Part shown: positions 1 to 7,234 of the stretch, piece by piece | Numbering within the stretch: position 1 is the first letter of the stretch | How the letters are laid out: each line of letters begins with the position of its first letter | Source: an uncultured Pelagibacteraceae bacterium | Lineage (GTDB): Bacteria > Pseudomonadota > Alphaproteobacteria > Pelagibacterales > Pelagibacteraceae | Length of the DNA stretch: 34,516 nt | Direction of reading: 5' to 3' | Assembly: GCA_902613855.1 (NCBI GenBank) | Contig: CACMIX010000007.1 | Span: forward strand, 1 to 34,516 | Translations under genes and position numbers: made by a program | The notes under the pieces: generated by a model | The model's database searches: none | The model's input: only the letters and a program-made list of their open reading frames with translations | Told to the model about the DNA's origin: nothing

Positions 1-643
1 TGCTGCAAGTGCAATTGATACTACTGCTGCAGGCGACATGTGGGATAACTTTGATGAGATGACTGTTGGTGCAACTACAACACAAAATGCAGTTAAAACT
101 TCAGGTGCAGGTAACAACTCATTATTCTATAAATCTCCAGATTTGGTGGATGGATTAAATGTTACTTTATCTTACAACCCACAAGCGGGTAATGCTAGTA
201 ACCCATCAGAGTCAGGTTATGGTGTCAATTACTCAGGTTTTGATGGATTAACTGTTTCTTACGCAGAGACAGATATCGAAACTAATGTTACTTCAACTTC
301 AGGAGACAACGAAGTATTGAAAGTATCATACGCTTATGGTCCAGTAACTGCAACTTACTCTAATATGGAGCAAAGTGTTACAGCGACTGCATCAGCAGGT
401 GAGTCAGACTCGTTTGCTATTTCTTATACTATATCAGACGAGCTTTCTGTAACTTATGGTTCAGAAACTCATGAGCAAGGTGATAGCACAACTGATACAG
501 AAATAGATGGATTTTCTGTTGCATATACATCAGGTGGGATGACTATCTCGGCTGCAATGCAAAACGCAGAAAACCTAAACCATTCTACTAATACAGAAAT
601 GGATATGGATTACTGGGCATTAGGTGCATCATTTGCATTCTAA
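1..643 (+). CDS. Outer-membrane porin, C-terminal part (5' end outside window)
   Basis: The reading frame is already open at base 2 (codons A-A-S-A-I-D before the first ATG at 38), so this is the 3' part of a longer gene and the ATG at 38 is internal. The visible ~213 residues are rich in Gly, Ser, Thr and alternating hydrophobic residues, as in amphipathic beta strands (for example LNVTLSYNP, GLTVSYAETD, VLKVSYAYG). The protein ends in YWALGASFAF; a terminal Phe is the usual BAM recognition signal of outer-membrane barrels. It resembles general Gram-negative porins, which let small solutes through the outer membrane. Its strong codons and private terminator fit a highly expressed gene. Substrate preference cannot be read from this fragment. 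Confidence 0.8.
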   Translation, partial: AASAIDTTAAGDMWDNFDEMTVGATTTQNAVKTSGAGNNSLFYKSPDLVDGLNVTLSYNPQAGNASNPSESGYGVNYSGFDGLTVSYAETDIETNVTSTSGDNEVLKVSYAYGPVTATYSNMEQSVTATASAGESDSFAISYTISDELSVTYGSETHEQGDSTTDTEIDGFSVAYTSGGMTISAAMQNAENLNHSTNTEMDMDYWALGASFAF

Positions 644-663
644 TTAACTTAGTTACAATTTAT

Positions 664-694
664 AAAAAGGGCCCCTTTATGGGGCCTTTTTTTT
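664..694. terminator. Rho-independent terminator, probably bidirectional
   Basis: A GC-rich stem (left GGCCCC ending at 675, right GGGGCC at 681-686, loop TTTAT at 676-680) is extended by an A run on the left and eight T on the right, with one bulged G in the left arm. It ends the porin transcript. Read on the minus strand the same hairpin is followed by five T, so it can also end the opposing ThiE/TenI-like gene, whose stop codon (693-695) lies in the T tract. Confidence 0.88.
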
Positions 695-1223
695 ATTCAA
701 AAAAAGAAATACCAGCAAATTCAGGATTATTTAAAATTTGAATATTTTTTAAATTTTCTTGAGAAACTCCACCTAAAACAACTATTTTAATTTTTGTCAA
801 TTTAGAGAGTAACTTAAATTTATTTATACCTAAGTAATTTTTATTCTTTTTAAATAAAGATGACAAAAATATTCTTTGAACTTTTTGAAGTTCTTTGATT
901 TTGATTTCTTTAATATTATGTGCAGAGCCGTAAATCTTGAAATTGTTTTTAAAATTATAACTTAGATGCTTAAAGCTCTTATTAAAAGAGGGAATATATG
1001 CACCATCAAATTTTAATTTAATAGCTAACTTTACATTATTTGAAAGGATAATTTTTAATCCTTTCTTTTTACAATAATTTTTAATTTTTAAAATTACATT
1101 TTCCTCTATTATTTCAGGTGAATAATTTCTGTAAATAACTACAGTTTGTTTATCAAGTTTATCAATATTTTTTGTATCAAATTTGCTTATAAAGTAATAT
1201 TTTGTATTTAAATAAGAATGCAT
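693..1223 (-). CDS. Thiamine-phosphate synthase/TenI-like protein, degenerate
   Basis: About 176 residues. The order of weak motifs follows the ThiE/TenI TIM barrel: FDGAYIPS where ThiE has a DGVHLGQ-type segment, YGSAHNIKEI for the GxSxH region, IFLSSLFKKNKNY for the phosphate-side strand, then VVLGGVSQENLKNI and FAGISFF for the GGI and last-strand motifs. ThiE joins HMP-PP to thiazole phosphate; TenI relatives do related thiazole or aminopyrimidine chemistry. Several usual metal and phosphate residues look replaced, so enzyme activity is uncertain. I chose the ATG at 1223-1221 over the longer TTG start at 1235, because it is a standard codon and limits overlap with the divergent yggS gene to six bases. 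Family membership is fairly likely; the exact reaction is not settled. Confidence 0.62.
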   Translation of the reverse strand: MHSYLNTKYYFISKFDTKNIDKLDKQTVVIYRNYSPEIIEENVILKIKNYCKKKGLKIILSNNVKLAIKLKFDGAYIPSFNKSFKHLSYNFKNNFKIYGSAHNIKEIKIKELQKVQRIFLSSLFKKNKNYLGINKFKLLSKLTKIKIVVLGGVSQENLKNIQILNNPEFAGISFFE

Positions 1224-1877
1224 AAAACAGTTCAAAACCTAATTGATATAGAAAATCAACTTAAATCTAGTCTAGGTGATTTGAATAAAAGCAATTTACC
1301 AAAGATTATAGCTGTATCCAAGACGTTTAAAATGGACAATATTTTGCCTTTAATTGAGCATGGTCATTTAGACTTTGGAGAAAATAAGGTTCAAGAAGCC
1401 GTAGATAAGTGGACAGAAATAAAAGACAATAATTCTAATATCAAACTTCATATGATTGGAAAATTGCAAACTAACAAAGTTAAATTTGCGGTAAAATTAT
1501 TTGATTACATTCACTCTGTTGATAGTGAAAAACTTGCAAAAAAAATTGCAGACGAACAACTAAAGGCGCAAAGAAATATAAAAGTTTTTATACAAGTGAA
1601 CATTGGTGATGAGAGTCAGAAATCTGGTATTAATATTGATGAAACTAATAATTTGATTATTTTTTGTAAAAAAATTAACTTAAATGTAATTGGATTGATG
1701 TGCATACCGCCAGTAGAAATTGATCCCACAGGTCATTTTAAAGAGATGAATAAAATTAATAAAGTTAATAATTTTGAGGAGCTAAGTATGGGGATGTCCT
1801 CAGATTATTTAAAAGCTGCACAATTCAATTCTACCTATTTAAGAATTGGGTCAAATATTTTTGGTCAAAGAAACTAA
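1218..1877 (+). CDS. yggS: YggS/PROSC-family PLP homeostasis protein
   Basis: This 219-residue protein is an alanine-racemase-like fold-III barrel that binds pyridoxal phosphate and buffers its level; no catalytic reaction is established for the family. Family motifs are present in order: IIAVSKTF with the PLP lysine K35, the segment DFGENKVQEA, HMIGKLQTNK, HSVDSEKLA, VNIGDESQKSGI, GLMCIPP and the C-terminal LSMGMSSDY and LRIGSNIFG. Length is close to the usual ~220-230. It starts in the same six bases (ATGCAT) as the divergent ThiE/TenI-like gene, and its stop overlaps the end of the opposing L,D-transpeptidase by four bases, so its promoter must lie inside the neighbouring coding region. 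Confidence 0.93.
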   Translation: MHKTVQNLIDIENQLKSSLGDLNKSNLPKIIAVSKTFKMDNILPLIEHGHLDFGENKVQEAVDKWTEIKDNNSNIKLHMIGKLQTNKVKFAVKLFDYIHSVDSEKLAKKIADEQLKAQRNIKVFIQVNIGDESQKSGINIDETNNLIIFCKKINLNVIGLMCIPPVEIDPTGHFKEMNKINKVNNFEELSMGMSSDYLKAAQFNSTYLRIGSNIFGQRN

Positions 1878-2368
1878 AGTATTTTAATTTTACTATTTTT
1901 TTTGATTAGTTTTAACATGATAAGAAAATCTTTCTTATTTAATGCAATACATCCAGCAGTGGGTTTGAAATTTTTTGTTAAATGAATAAAAATAGCACTT
2001 CCTTGACCAACTATAGGATTGTTAAAATTATATTTAATTGGAATTAATAAATCATACTTGTTATCAAAACGTCTCAATTTTTCATGTTTAATATTATTTT
2101 GAATTTTAATTAATTTATTATATTTTTTTGGACATTTAACATCATCACACCAAGCCATATTCTTTGAAATTTCTATACATTTAAGCCCAGTTTTGGGCTT
2201 ACTAATCCTATCTTTTCTAAAATAGAGATTTTCAAAACTAAAAGTTCCTATTGGAGTTTTTTTGTCTCCTTCAACTTTTCTTTTAGTTAAACCATTTTTT
2301 CCAATACTGCATTTAAAGGAAAAGTCATCAACTTGAAGTGTGTGTTTATTTTTTAAAACAATTATCAT
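1874..2368 (-). CDS. L,D-transpeptidase catalytic (YkuD) domain protein
   Basis: A 164-residue protein consisting almost only of a YkuD domain. Visible signatures are KKTPIGTF (residues ~36-43), a WCDD segment, and the active-site region beginning IHLT with H129 and ending PTAGCIAL, where C140 is the predicted nucleophile. Such enzymes cross-link peptidoglycan 3-3 or attach proteins to it. The residue after Cys-Ile is Ala rather than the Arg of ErfK-type enzymes, which I recall from a group of short alphaproteobacterial YkuD proteins. There is no visible signal peptide: the start MIIVLKNKHTLQ runs straight into the domain, so export is unexplained. It is divergent from the regulator gene at 2382, with 13 bases between the starts, and tail-to-tail with yggS. 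Confidence 0.8.
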   Translation of the reverse strand: MIIVLKNKHTLQVDDFSFKCSIGKNGLTKRKVEGDKKTPIGTFSFENLYFRKDRISKPKTGLKCIEISKNMAWCDDVKCPKKYNKLIKIQNNIKHEKLRRFDNKYDLLIPIKYNFNNPIVGQGSAIFIHLTKNFKPTAGCIALNKKDFLIMLKLIKKNSKIKIL

Positions 2369-2381
2369 AAAGTAATATTTA

Positions 2382-2945
2382 ATGAATAATGCAAATTTAA
2401 TAATTTATAAACAACCAAGTTTGTATAAAATTCTAAACGAACTTGATCAAGATATCAATTTTCAAATTATAGATGTCCAAAATGGAGAAGATCTTAAAAA
2501 AAAGATGGGATTGCTTGATAATCATGTTGTCATAGCAAGAAAAAAAATTTCCGATGTCACAAATTTACTAATCTTAGATAGTTACCCAATTAAAATCCAA
2601 AAATTATTGGAACATATAAATATAGAATTTATGAAACAACATTTTAATAATTACTCTAAAATAAAGATCAATAATTATTCTATTGATTTAAATTCTAGAG
2701 AAATTAGCTTTAATGACATAAAACTTAAATTAACAGAAAAAGAAGTAAATACTATTGTTTACTTATCCAAAAAAAATGTCCCAGTTACAATTGAGGAACT
2801 TGAAAAAAATGTTTGGCTGTATCAATCAGATATAGAAACTCATACAGTTGAAACTCACATTTATAGACTTCGTCAAAAAATTTTAAAAACATTTAAAGAT
2901 GAAACATTTATTTTAAGTAAAAAAAATGGCTACCAAATTAAGTAA
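2382..2945 (+). CDS. Winged-helix (OmpR/PhoB-type) regulator with degenerate receiver
   Basis: A 187-residue protein. Residues ~92-187 form a Trans_reg_C winged helix: LKLTEKEVNTIVYLS begins the domain, TVETHIYRLRQKI (155-167) is the recognition-helix region, and ILSKKNGYQI is the wing ending in GY. Residues 1-85 match the length of a shortened receiver domain but lack a clear phospho-acceptor Asp in an IILD-type strand or a conserved lysine; the nearest is LLILD at 62-66. This suggests control by something other than phosphorylation. No histidine kinase gene lies nearby. The next small ORF starts 20 bases before its stop, so the two are probably translationally coupled. The target genes are unknown. 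Confidence 0.78.
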   Translation: MNNANLIIYKQPSLYKILNELDQDINFQIIDVQNGEDLKKKMGLLDNHVVIARKKISDVTNLLILDSYPIKIQKLLEHINIEFMKQHFNNYSKIKINNYSIDLNSREISFNDIKLKLTEKEVNTIVYLSKKNVPVTIEELEKNVWLYQSDIETHTVETHIYRLRQKILKTFKDETFILSKKNGYQIK

Positions 2946-3054
2946 AAAAAATCCTTTAGTTAAAGATTTATATTCAAAGAAATATAAACCCAAAATAGTT
3001 AAGCCCAAGAAGGGCAAAGGGAGCTTTAAAAGAATAAAAAAAAATAAAATTTGA
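2926..3054 (+). CDS. arfA: ArfA-like alternative ribosome-rescue factor (42 aa)
   Basis: A 42-residue very basic protein (about 17 Lys/Arg). It contains NPLVKDLY at 9-16 and KKGKGSFKR at 28-36. E. coli ArfA has the same arrangement: DPLF, then RV, then KNKKGKGSYMRK. ArfA recruits RF2 to ribosomes stalled at the end of a nonstop mRNA, with its basic tail in the empty mRNA channel. The gene starts with ATG inside the last codons of the winged-helix gene (20-base overlap), which supports a real coupled start. It ends eight bases before the convergent oxygenase gene. The protein lacks the long hydrophobic C-terminal tail of E. coli ArfA, so it may be produced directly in active short form. The identification rests on motif recognition, not on a search. 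Confidence 0.62.
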   Translation: MATKLSKKNPLVKDLYSKKYKPKIVKPKKGKGSFKRIKKNKI

Positions 3055-3062
3055 TCTAAATA

Positions 3063-3665
3063 TTATCTACCAATCCATAAATTAAAGCTTACAACTATTC
3101 TATCCTCTTCAGACTCATTTGGTAAAACAGAGTGTGGTAAGTAAGATGGAAATATTAATAAGTCTCCTTCTTCAACCTTATGTTTGGCAATTAGTCTATT
3201 CAATTCTGTAGGATTATCTCGTTCTGGAAACTTATCTCTGCTAATAGCATGTGGATTGCTTACTTTAAATTCACCGCAATTATCAGGAGCTTTTACATAA
3301 TATGCTGCACTTAAGTTAGAATTTGGATGAATGTGTTCTGTGTTAAAACTTCCTTTTTTGTTAATTATTGCCCACATCCCTGAAAAAAAAACTTTTTGAG
3401 GATTATATACCCAACCATATGAACTAAATACATCCATAATATATGGTTGCAATGCGACTAAGAATTTATAAGCAGTACCATCTTTATCTTTTAAATTAAA
3501 ATCAGGTGAATGCCATCCATTAATATTACTCTTTCTTAAACCTTTGGTATCTTTACTTTGAAGATCATAGATGTAATTAGATAACTCTTCATTATGCTTT
3601 ACATGATTTTCTACTTTGTAGTGAAAAACTGGATGTGGGAAATATTTGAAAATTTTTTTTTTCAT
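3063..3665 (-). CDS. Putative 2OG-Fe(II) oxygenase (TIGR02466-like)
   Basis: A 200-residue protein with the double-stranded beta-helix pattern of the TIGR02466 group: the strand FFSGMWAIIN, then TEHIHPNSNLSAAYYVKAP with H111/H113 as candidate iron ligands, the segment EEGDLLIFPSYLPHSVLP with H178 as the distal ligand, and R189 in EDRIVVSFNL as the likely 2-oxoglutarate-binding arginine. Family members are common in marine bacteria and phages; their substrates are largely unknown. The gene is the last of the long minus-strand run, 18 bases after the kinase, and converges on the ArfA-like ORF with eight bases between the stops. A second oxygenase of similar type, with TPRs, sits at the right end of the window. 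Confidence 0.8.
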   Translation of the reverse strand: MKKKIFKYFPHPVFHYKVENHVKHNEELSNYIYDLQSKDTKGLRKSNINGWHSPDFNLKDKDGTAYKFLVALQPYIMDVFSSYGWVYNPQKVFFSGMWAIINKKGSFNTEHIHPNSNLSAAYYVKAPDNCGEFKVSNPHAISRDKFPERDNPTELNRLIAKHKVEEGDLLIFPSYLPHSVLPNESEEDRIVVSFNLWIGR

Positions 3666-3683
3666 TTAAGTAATTTAGTAATT

Positions 3684-4610
3684 TTAAATCCTTGCTCCAA
3701 TTTTTTGGATGATTTTTGAAGATAATTCTGTTCCTTTTTCTAAACTATCATTAGTACTCATATCATTTATTATACCATGTAAATATCCAGCTGCGAATAA
3801 ATCTCCAGCACCAGTTAAATCAGCTATACTTAAATTTTTTCTAGCACCACATTCAATAATTTCACCATTATTAATAGCAACGGCACCTTTTTCTCCACGT
3901 GTAACTACTACGTTTTTATTCAACTGTTTTGCAAAATCTATTACATCTTTAAATTTTTGACCCTCAATCAATGATAAAATTTCTTGCTCATTAGCAAAAA
4001 CGATATCAAGTTTATTTTTAACTAGCTCTAAAAATTGAGCTTTATGTCTTTCAACACAAAACAGGTCAGATAGTGACATAGCAACCTTATTTGAGTTTAA
4101 AATGGCTTTATCAAAAGCTTTTTTTGGCTCTCCCTCATCCCACAAATAACCTTCTAAGAAAGTTATCTCCGCTTTCCTAATTAGATCTGCGTCCACATCT
4201 TCATCACTTACTTGTCCTGCAGTTCCAAGAAAAGTACACATTGTTCTTTCAGAGTCTGGAGTAATTAAAATTAAACAGGTTCCTGTAGGAGTAGGTTCAT
4301 CTTTTTTGGAGTATAAAAATTTTACTTTTTCCTTTTTTAGTCCATCTTCATATTTTTGACCCAGTTCGTCATTATTAACTTTTCCAATAAAACCAACATT
4401 AGTGCCTAGTTGTGACAAACCAACTATAGAATTTGCAACTGAACCACCAGAAATTGTGTCCTCAATAGATAAACCTGAAAGCAAGTTTTTAAACTCTATC
4501 TCATCTATTAATTTCATAGTACTTTTACTTAAAGAATTTTTAACTAAAAATTCATCATCAACTTTACAAAGCACATCAACAATCGCGTTTCCAATACCTA
4601 AAATTTTCAT
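3684..4610 (-). CDS. PfkB-family carbohydrate kinase, adenosine-kinase type
   Basis: A 308-residue ribokinase-fold kinase. It opens with the strand ILGIGNAIVDVL, then ISGGSVANSIVGLSQLG (substrate and lid region) and VGFIGKVNNDELG. The ATP and catalytic signature ADLTGAGDLFAAGYL is at ~263-277, with D270 as the predicted catalytic base, and FANEQEIL supplies the NxxE-type Mg motif. The overall pattern (GTCLILITPDSERTMCTFLGTA) is that of the adenosine kinase subgroup, which makes AMP from adenosine in purine salvage, but sugar or other nucleoside kinases of the family cannot be excluded. It lies two bases downstream of nth and upstream of the oxygenase, so it probably shares their transcript. 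Confidence 0.82.
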   Translation of the reverse strand: MKILGIGNAIVDVLCKVDDEFLVKNSLSKSTMKLIDEIEFKNLLSGLSIEDTISGGSVANSIVGLSQLGTNVGFIGKVNNDELGQKYEDGLKKEKVKFLYSKKDEPTPTGTCLILITPDSERTMCTFLGTAGQVSDEDVDADLIRKAEITFLEGYLWDEGEPKKAFDKAILNSNKVAMSLSDLFCVERHKAQFLELVKNKLDIVFANEQEILSLIEGQKFKDVIDFAKQLNKNVVVTRGEKGAVAINNGEIIECGARKNLSIADLTGAGDLFAAGYLHGIINDMSTNDSLEKGTELSSKIIQKIGARI

Positions 4611-4612
4611 TT

Positions 4613-5266
4613 TTATGCTTTTTTTGTAATTACGGATTTTTTTCTATTAGGATAACAAGTAGTACATATTTTACAAGATAATCCATAACATTCTCTCGCT
4701 TTACAATATTCTCTACCATAAAAAATTATCTGCAGATGAAGTTTTGACCAGGTTTTTTTAGGAAAAATTCTCTTTAAATCGTTTTCTGTCTGAACTACAT
4801 TTTTTCCATTTGTTAGGCCCCATCTTTGTGCGAGTCTATGTATATGAGTATCTACAGCAAATGCTGGATATCCAAAGCCTTGAGACATAACTACACTAGC
4901 TGTCTTATGTCCTACACCTGGAAGTTTTTCCAGTTCTTCAAAAGTTTTAGGGACTCTTCCACTATGTTTTTCTAAAATTTGCTTTGACATTAAATATATG
5001 CTTTTTGCTTTAATTCTGAAAATTCCTATACTTTTAATTAATTTTTCAATTCTTTTTTTTCCTAATTTTACAAAATGTTCAGGTTTATTATATTTAGGAT
5101 AAATATTTTTAGTAACATTATTCACATTTACATCTGTACACTGTGCAGATAATAAAACTGACACCAAAAGAGTAAAAGTGTTTTTATGTTTTAATGGAAC
5201 TGGAGCTGTAGGATAAATTTTATTTAAAATTTTTATTATTTTTTTTGCCTTTTCTTTTTCATTCAT
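4613..5266 (-). CDS. nth: Endonuclease III, DNA glycosylase/AP lyase
   Basis: A 217-residue base-excision-repair enzyme that removes oxidised pyrimidines and cuts the abasic site. The helix-hairpin-helix LPGVGHKTASVV carries the catalytic lysine K121, and the second catalytic residue D139 is in FAVDTHIHRLAQRWG. Length and the LLSAQCTD segment are normal for the family. The C-terminal cysteines are odd: C188, C193, C198, C201 and C204 (spacing 4-4-2-2), whereas the usual [4Fe-4S] loop is C-x6-C-x2-C-x5-C. I checked these codons on the minus strand. The ATG overlaps the dapB stop as ATGA, implying translational coupling. Confidence 0.95.
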   Translation of the reverse strand: MNEKEKAKKIIKILNKIYPTAPVPLKHKNTFTLLVSVLLSAQCTDVNVNNVTKNIYPKYNKPEHFVKLGKKRIEKLIKSIGIFRIKAKSIYLMSKQILEKHSGRVPKTFEELEKLPGVGHKTASVVMSQGFGYPAFAVDTHIHRLAQRWGLTNGKNVVQTENDLKRIFPKKTWSKLHLQIIFYGREYCKARECYGLSCKICTTCYPNRKKSVITKKA

Positions 5267-6042
5267 TGTGAAAAATTAAGCAAATCTCTCATTGAATATA
5301 AACCTGGTTTTTTTTTCATAAGCCATTTTGCAGCTGTTAAGGCTCCATCAGAGTATAAAGCTCTATCAAAAGCTTCATGATTTAAAGTAATAATTTCTTT
5401 ACCGCTTGAGAATTTAACTTCATGTTCACCAATAATTTCACCTCTTCTCATGGAATTAAAATTGATTTTTTTTCCGTAAGGAAAAGATTTTTTATTTAAA
5501 AATTTTTTACCCATGAGACTATAAAGATTTTTACCTTTACCATCTGCAATTCCTTTACCTAACATCAAGGCTGTTCCTGAAGGGTAATCTTTTTTATGTT
5601 TGTGATGCACTTCAAATATCTTGTTCAAATAATCATCGTTTAAAGATTTGGAGGCAATTTCAGTCAAATACATTAATAAATTTACACCCAAACTCATATT
5701 ACCAGCCTTTAATATTGGAATTTTTTTTGAGTATCTTCTAATTTGGTTTTCTTGAGTTCTGTTAAATCCTGTAGTTCCAATCACAACTTTTTTCTTAAGT
5801 TTTGATGCTATTTTTAATACTTCTAGTGTGCATTTAGGAATTGTGAAATCTATTATTATATCTGTTTTCTTAAATGCATCTTCTGAATTTAACTCAGGTT
5901 TAACACCATGAATTTTTTTATTAATAGTTGTGTATTCAGTAAGGGCTTTTAAATTAAAACTTTTATTATTTTTAGAAGACTTAATAAGTTGCCGACCCAT
6001 CCTTCCCATACAACCTGAAATACCTAGATTAATTTTTTTCAT
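5263..6042 (-). CDS. dapB: 4-hydroxy-tetrahydrodipicolinate reductase
   Basis: A 259-residue enzyme that reduces HTPA to tetrahydrodipicolinate with NAD(P)H in lysine and diaminopimelate synthesis. The Rossmann start LGISGCMGRMGRQLIK gives the nucleotide-binding glycines. It is followed by IIDFTIP, VIGTTGF and the signature EVHHKHKKDYPSGTALMLG with catalytic H146 and the nearby lysine K150. The C-terminal RRGEIIGEHEVKF and NHEAFDRALYSDGALTAAKWL are also typical. It is the fourth gene of the chaperone run, 36 bases after dnaJ, and overlaps the nth start by four bases. Its product feeds peptidoglycan as well as lysine. Confidence 0.96.
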   Translation of the reverse strand: MKKINLGISGCMGRMGRQLIKSSKNNKSFNLKALTEYTTINKKIHGVKPELNSEDAFKKTDIIIDFTIPKCTLEVLKIASKLKKKVVIGTTGFNRTQENQIRRYSKKIPILKAGNMSLGVNLLMYLTEIASKSLNDDYLNKIFEVHHKHKKDYPSGTALMLGKGIADGKGKNLYSLMGKKFLNKKSFPYGKKINFNSMRRGEIIGEHEVKFSSGKEIITLNHEAFDRALYSDGALTAAKWLMKKKPGLYSMRDLLNFSQ

Positions 6043-6078
6043 TATTAAAATACTAACTCTTTTTAATTAATTAGTCTT

Positions 6079-7206
6079 TTAATTTTTCCAGAAATCTTTT
6101 GCTTTTTGAAAGAATTTTTTAATACTTGGATTTGATTTTTCGTTCTCAATTTCTCTAAATTGTTCTAATAATTCTTTTTGTTTTTTATTTAAGTAAACAG
6201 GTACTTCTGTTTTAACCTGAACATATAAATCTCCATAATCACCTCTTCGCATAAATGGCATACCTTTACCTTTCAATCTGAATTGTTTTCCATTTTGAGT
6301 GCCATCAGGTATTTTAATTTTTGCTTTGCCACCATCAATGGTTGGAATTTCAATCGTTGTTCCAAGAGCAGCATCAGCAAGGGATATAGGAAACTCAAAA
6401 AATAAATTTTCATCTGATCTTTTAAATAAGTTGTGTGAATTAACATTTACAAATAAATATAAATCTCCAGTTGATCCTCCTCTGCTTCCAGCTTCTCCTT
6501 TACCAGCCAGCCTAATTCTTGTACCGTCATCAACTCCTCTTGGGATGGTTACAGCTATTTTTTTTGAGGCTTGAGTTTTTCCTTGACCATTGCAGTCACT
6601 ACATGGATTTGTGATTTCTTCTCCAGCACCGTTACATTGAGGACAGGTTTGTTGAACAGTAAAAAAACCTTGGTTAGACCTAATTTTCCCGTTACCACCA
6701 CAATAGGAACATGTATCAGGAGAAGAACCAGGTCTTGAACCATTTCCTTTGCATGTTTCACATTTTTCAGTTGTTGAAAACTTTATGTCTTGTTTTTTAC
6801 CGTGGTAGGCCTCTTCAAGCGATATGGAAAGATCATATCTTAAATCTGATCCTCTATTGTTTGTTCTTCTACTTCTGGATCTTCCACCACCACCAAAATC
6901 TCCAAAGAAATCTTCAAAAATATCTGAAAAATCTGCTCCACTGAAACCACCAAATCCTCCACCAGGTCTTCCACCTCCATTTTCAAAAGCAGCATGCCCA
7001 AAGTTATCGTAGTTTTGTTTTTTTTCTTTATCAGATAGTATTCCATATGCTTCACTAGCTTCTTTAAATTTATCTTCAGCTTTAGTGTCGCCAGGATTTT
7101 TATCTGGATGATATTTAACTGCTAATTTCCTGTACGCTGATTTTAAATCTTCAGGGCCTGCATTTTTACTAACGCCCAGGACATCATAATAGTCTCTTTT
7201 AGCCAT
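6079..7206 (-). CDS. dnaJ: Chaperone DnaJ (Hsp40)
   Basis: A 375-residue full-length class I J-protein. The J domain (residues 1-~70) has HPD at 33-35; the Gly/Phe-rich linker follows ([17 protein letters not shown]) with the [10 protein letters not shown] segment. Four zinc-binding repeats are present ([32 protein letters not shown]), then the two C-terminal client-binding beta domains. DnaJ delivers unfolded proteins to DnaK and stimulates its ATPase. It starts 28 bases after dnaK on the same strand, so the pair is almost certainly cotranscribed. Confidence 0.98.
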   Translation of the reverse strand: MAKRDYYDVLGVSKNAGPEDLKSAYRKLAVKYHPDKNPGDTKAEDKFKEASEAYGILSDKEKKQNYDNFGHAAFENGGGRPGGGFGGFSGADFSDIFEDFFGDFGGGGRSRSRRTNNRGSDLRYDLSISLEEAYHGKKQDIKFSTTEKCETCKGNGSRPGSSPDTCSYCGGNGKIRSNQGFFTVQQTCPQCNGAGEEITNPCSDCNGQGKTQASKKIAVTIPRGVDDGTRIRLAGKGEAGSRGGSTGDLYLFVNVNSHNLFKRSDENLFFEFPISLADAALGTTIEIPTIDGGKAKIKIPDGTQNGKQFRLKGKGMPFMRRGDYGDLYVQVKTEVPVYLNKKQKELLEQFREIENEKSNPSIKKFFQKAKDFWKN

Positions 7207-7234
7207 TCAATTACCCCAGACATTTAATGTCAGT

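Noticed and set aside
1224..1235. TTG start four codons upstream for the ThiE/TenI-like gene
   Set aside because: Non-standard codon, longer overlap with yggS, and no gain in family match.
3003..3015. Small GCCC-AAGAA-GGGC hairpin inside the ArfA-like ORF, considered as an RNase III or termination site as in E. coli arfA
   Set aside because: The stem has only four pairs, has no T tract, and precedes the conserved KGKGS codons, so cutting there would destroy the protein core.
6299..7055. Open frames opposite and beside dnaJ
   Set aside because: They are shadows of the Gly/Phe-rich and zinc-finger codons of dnaJ, with low-complexity Pro/Phe/Leu content and no recognisable domain.
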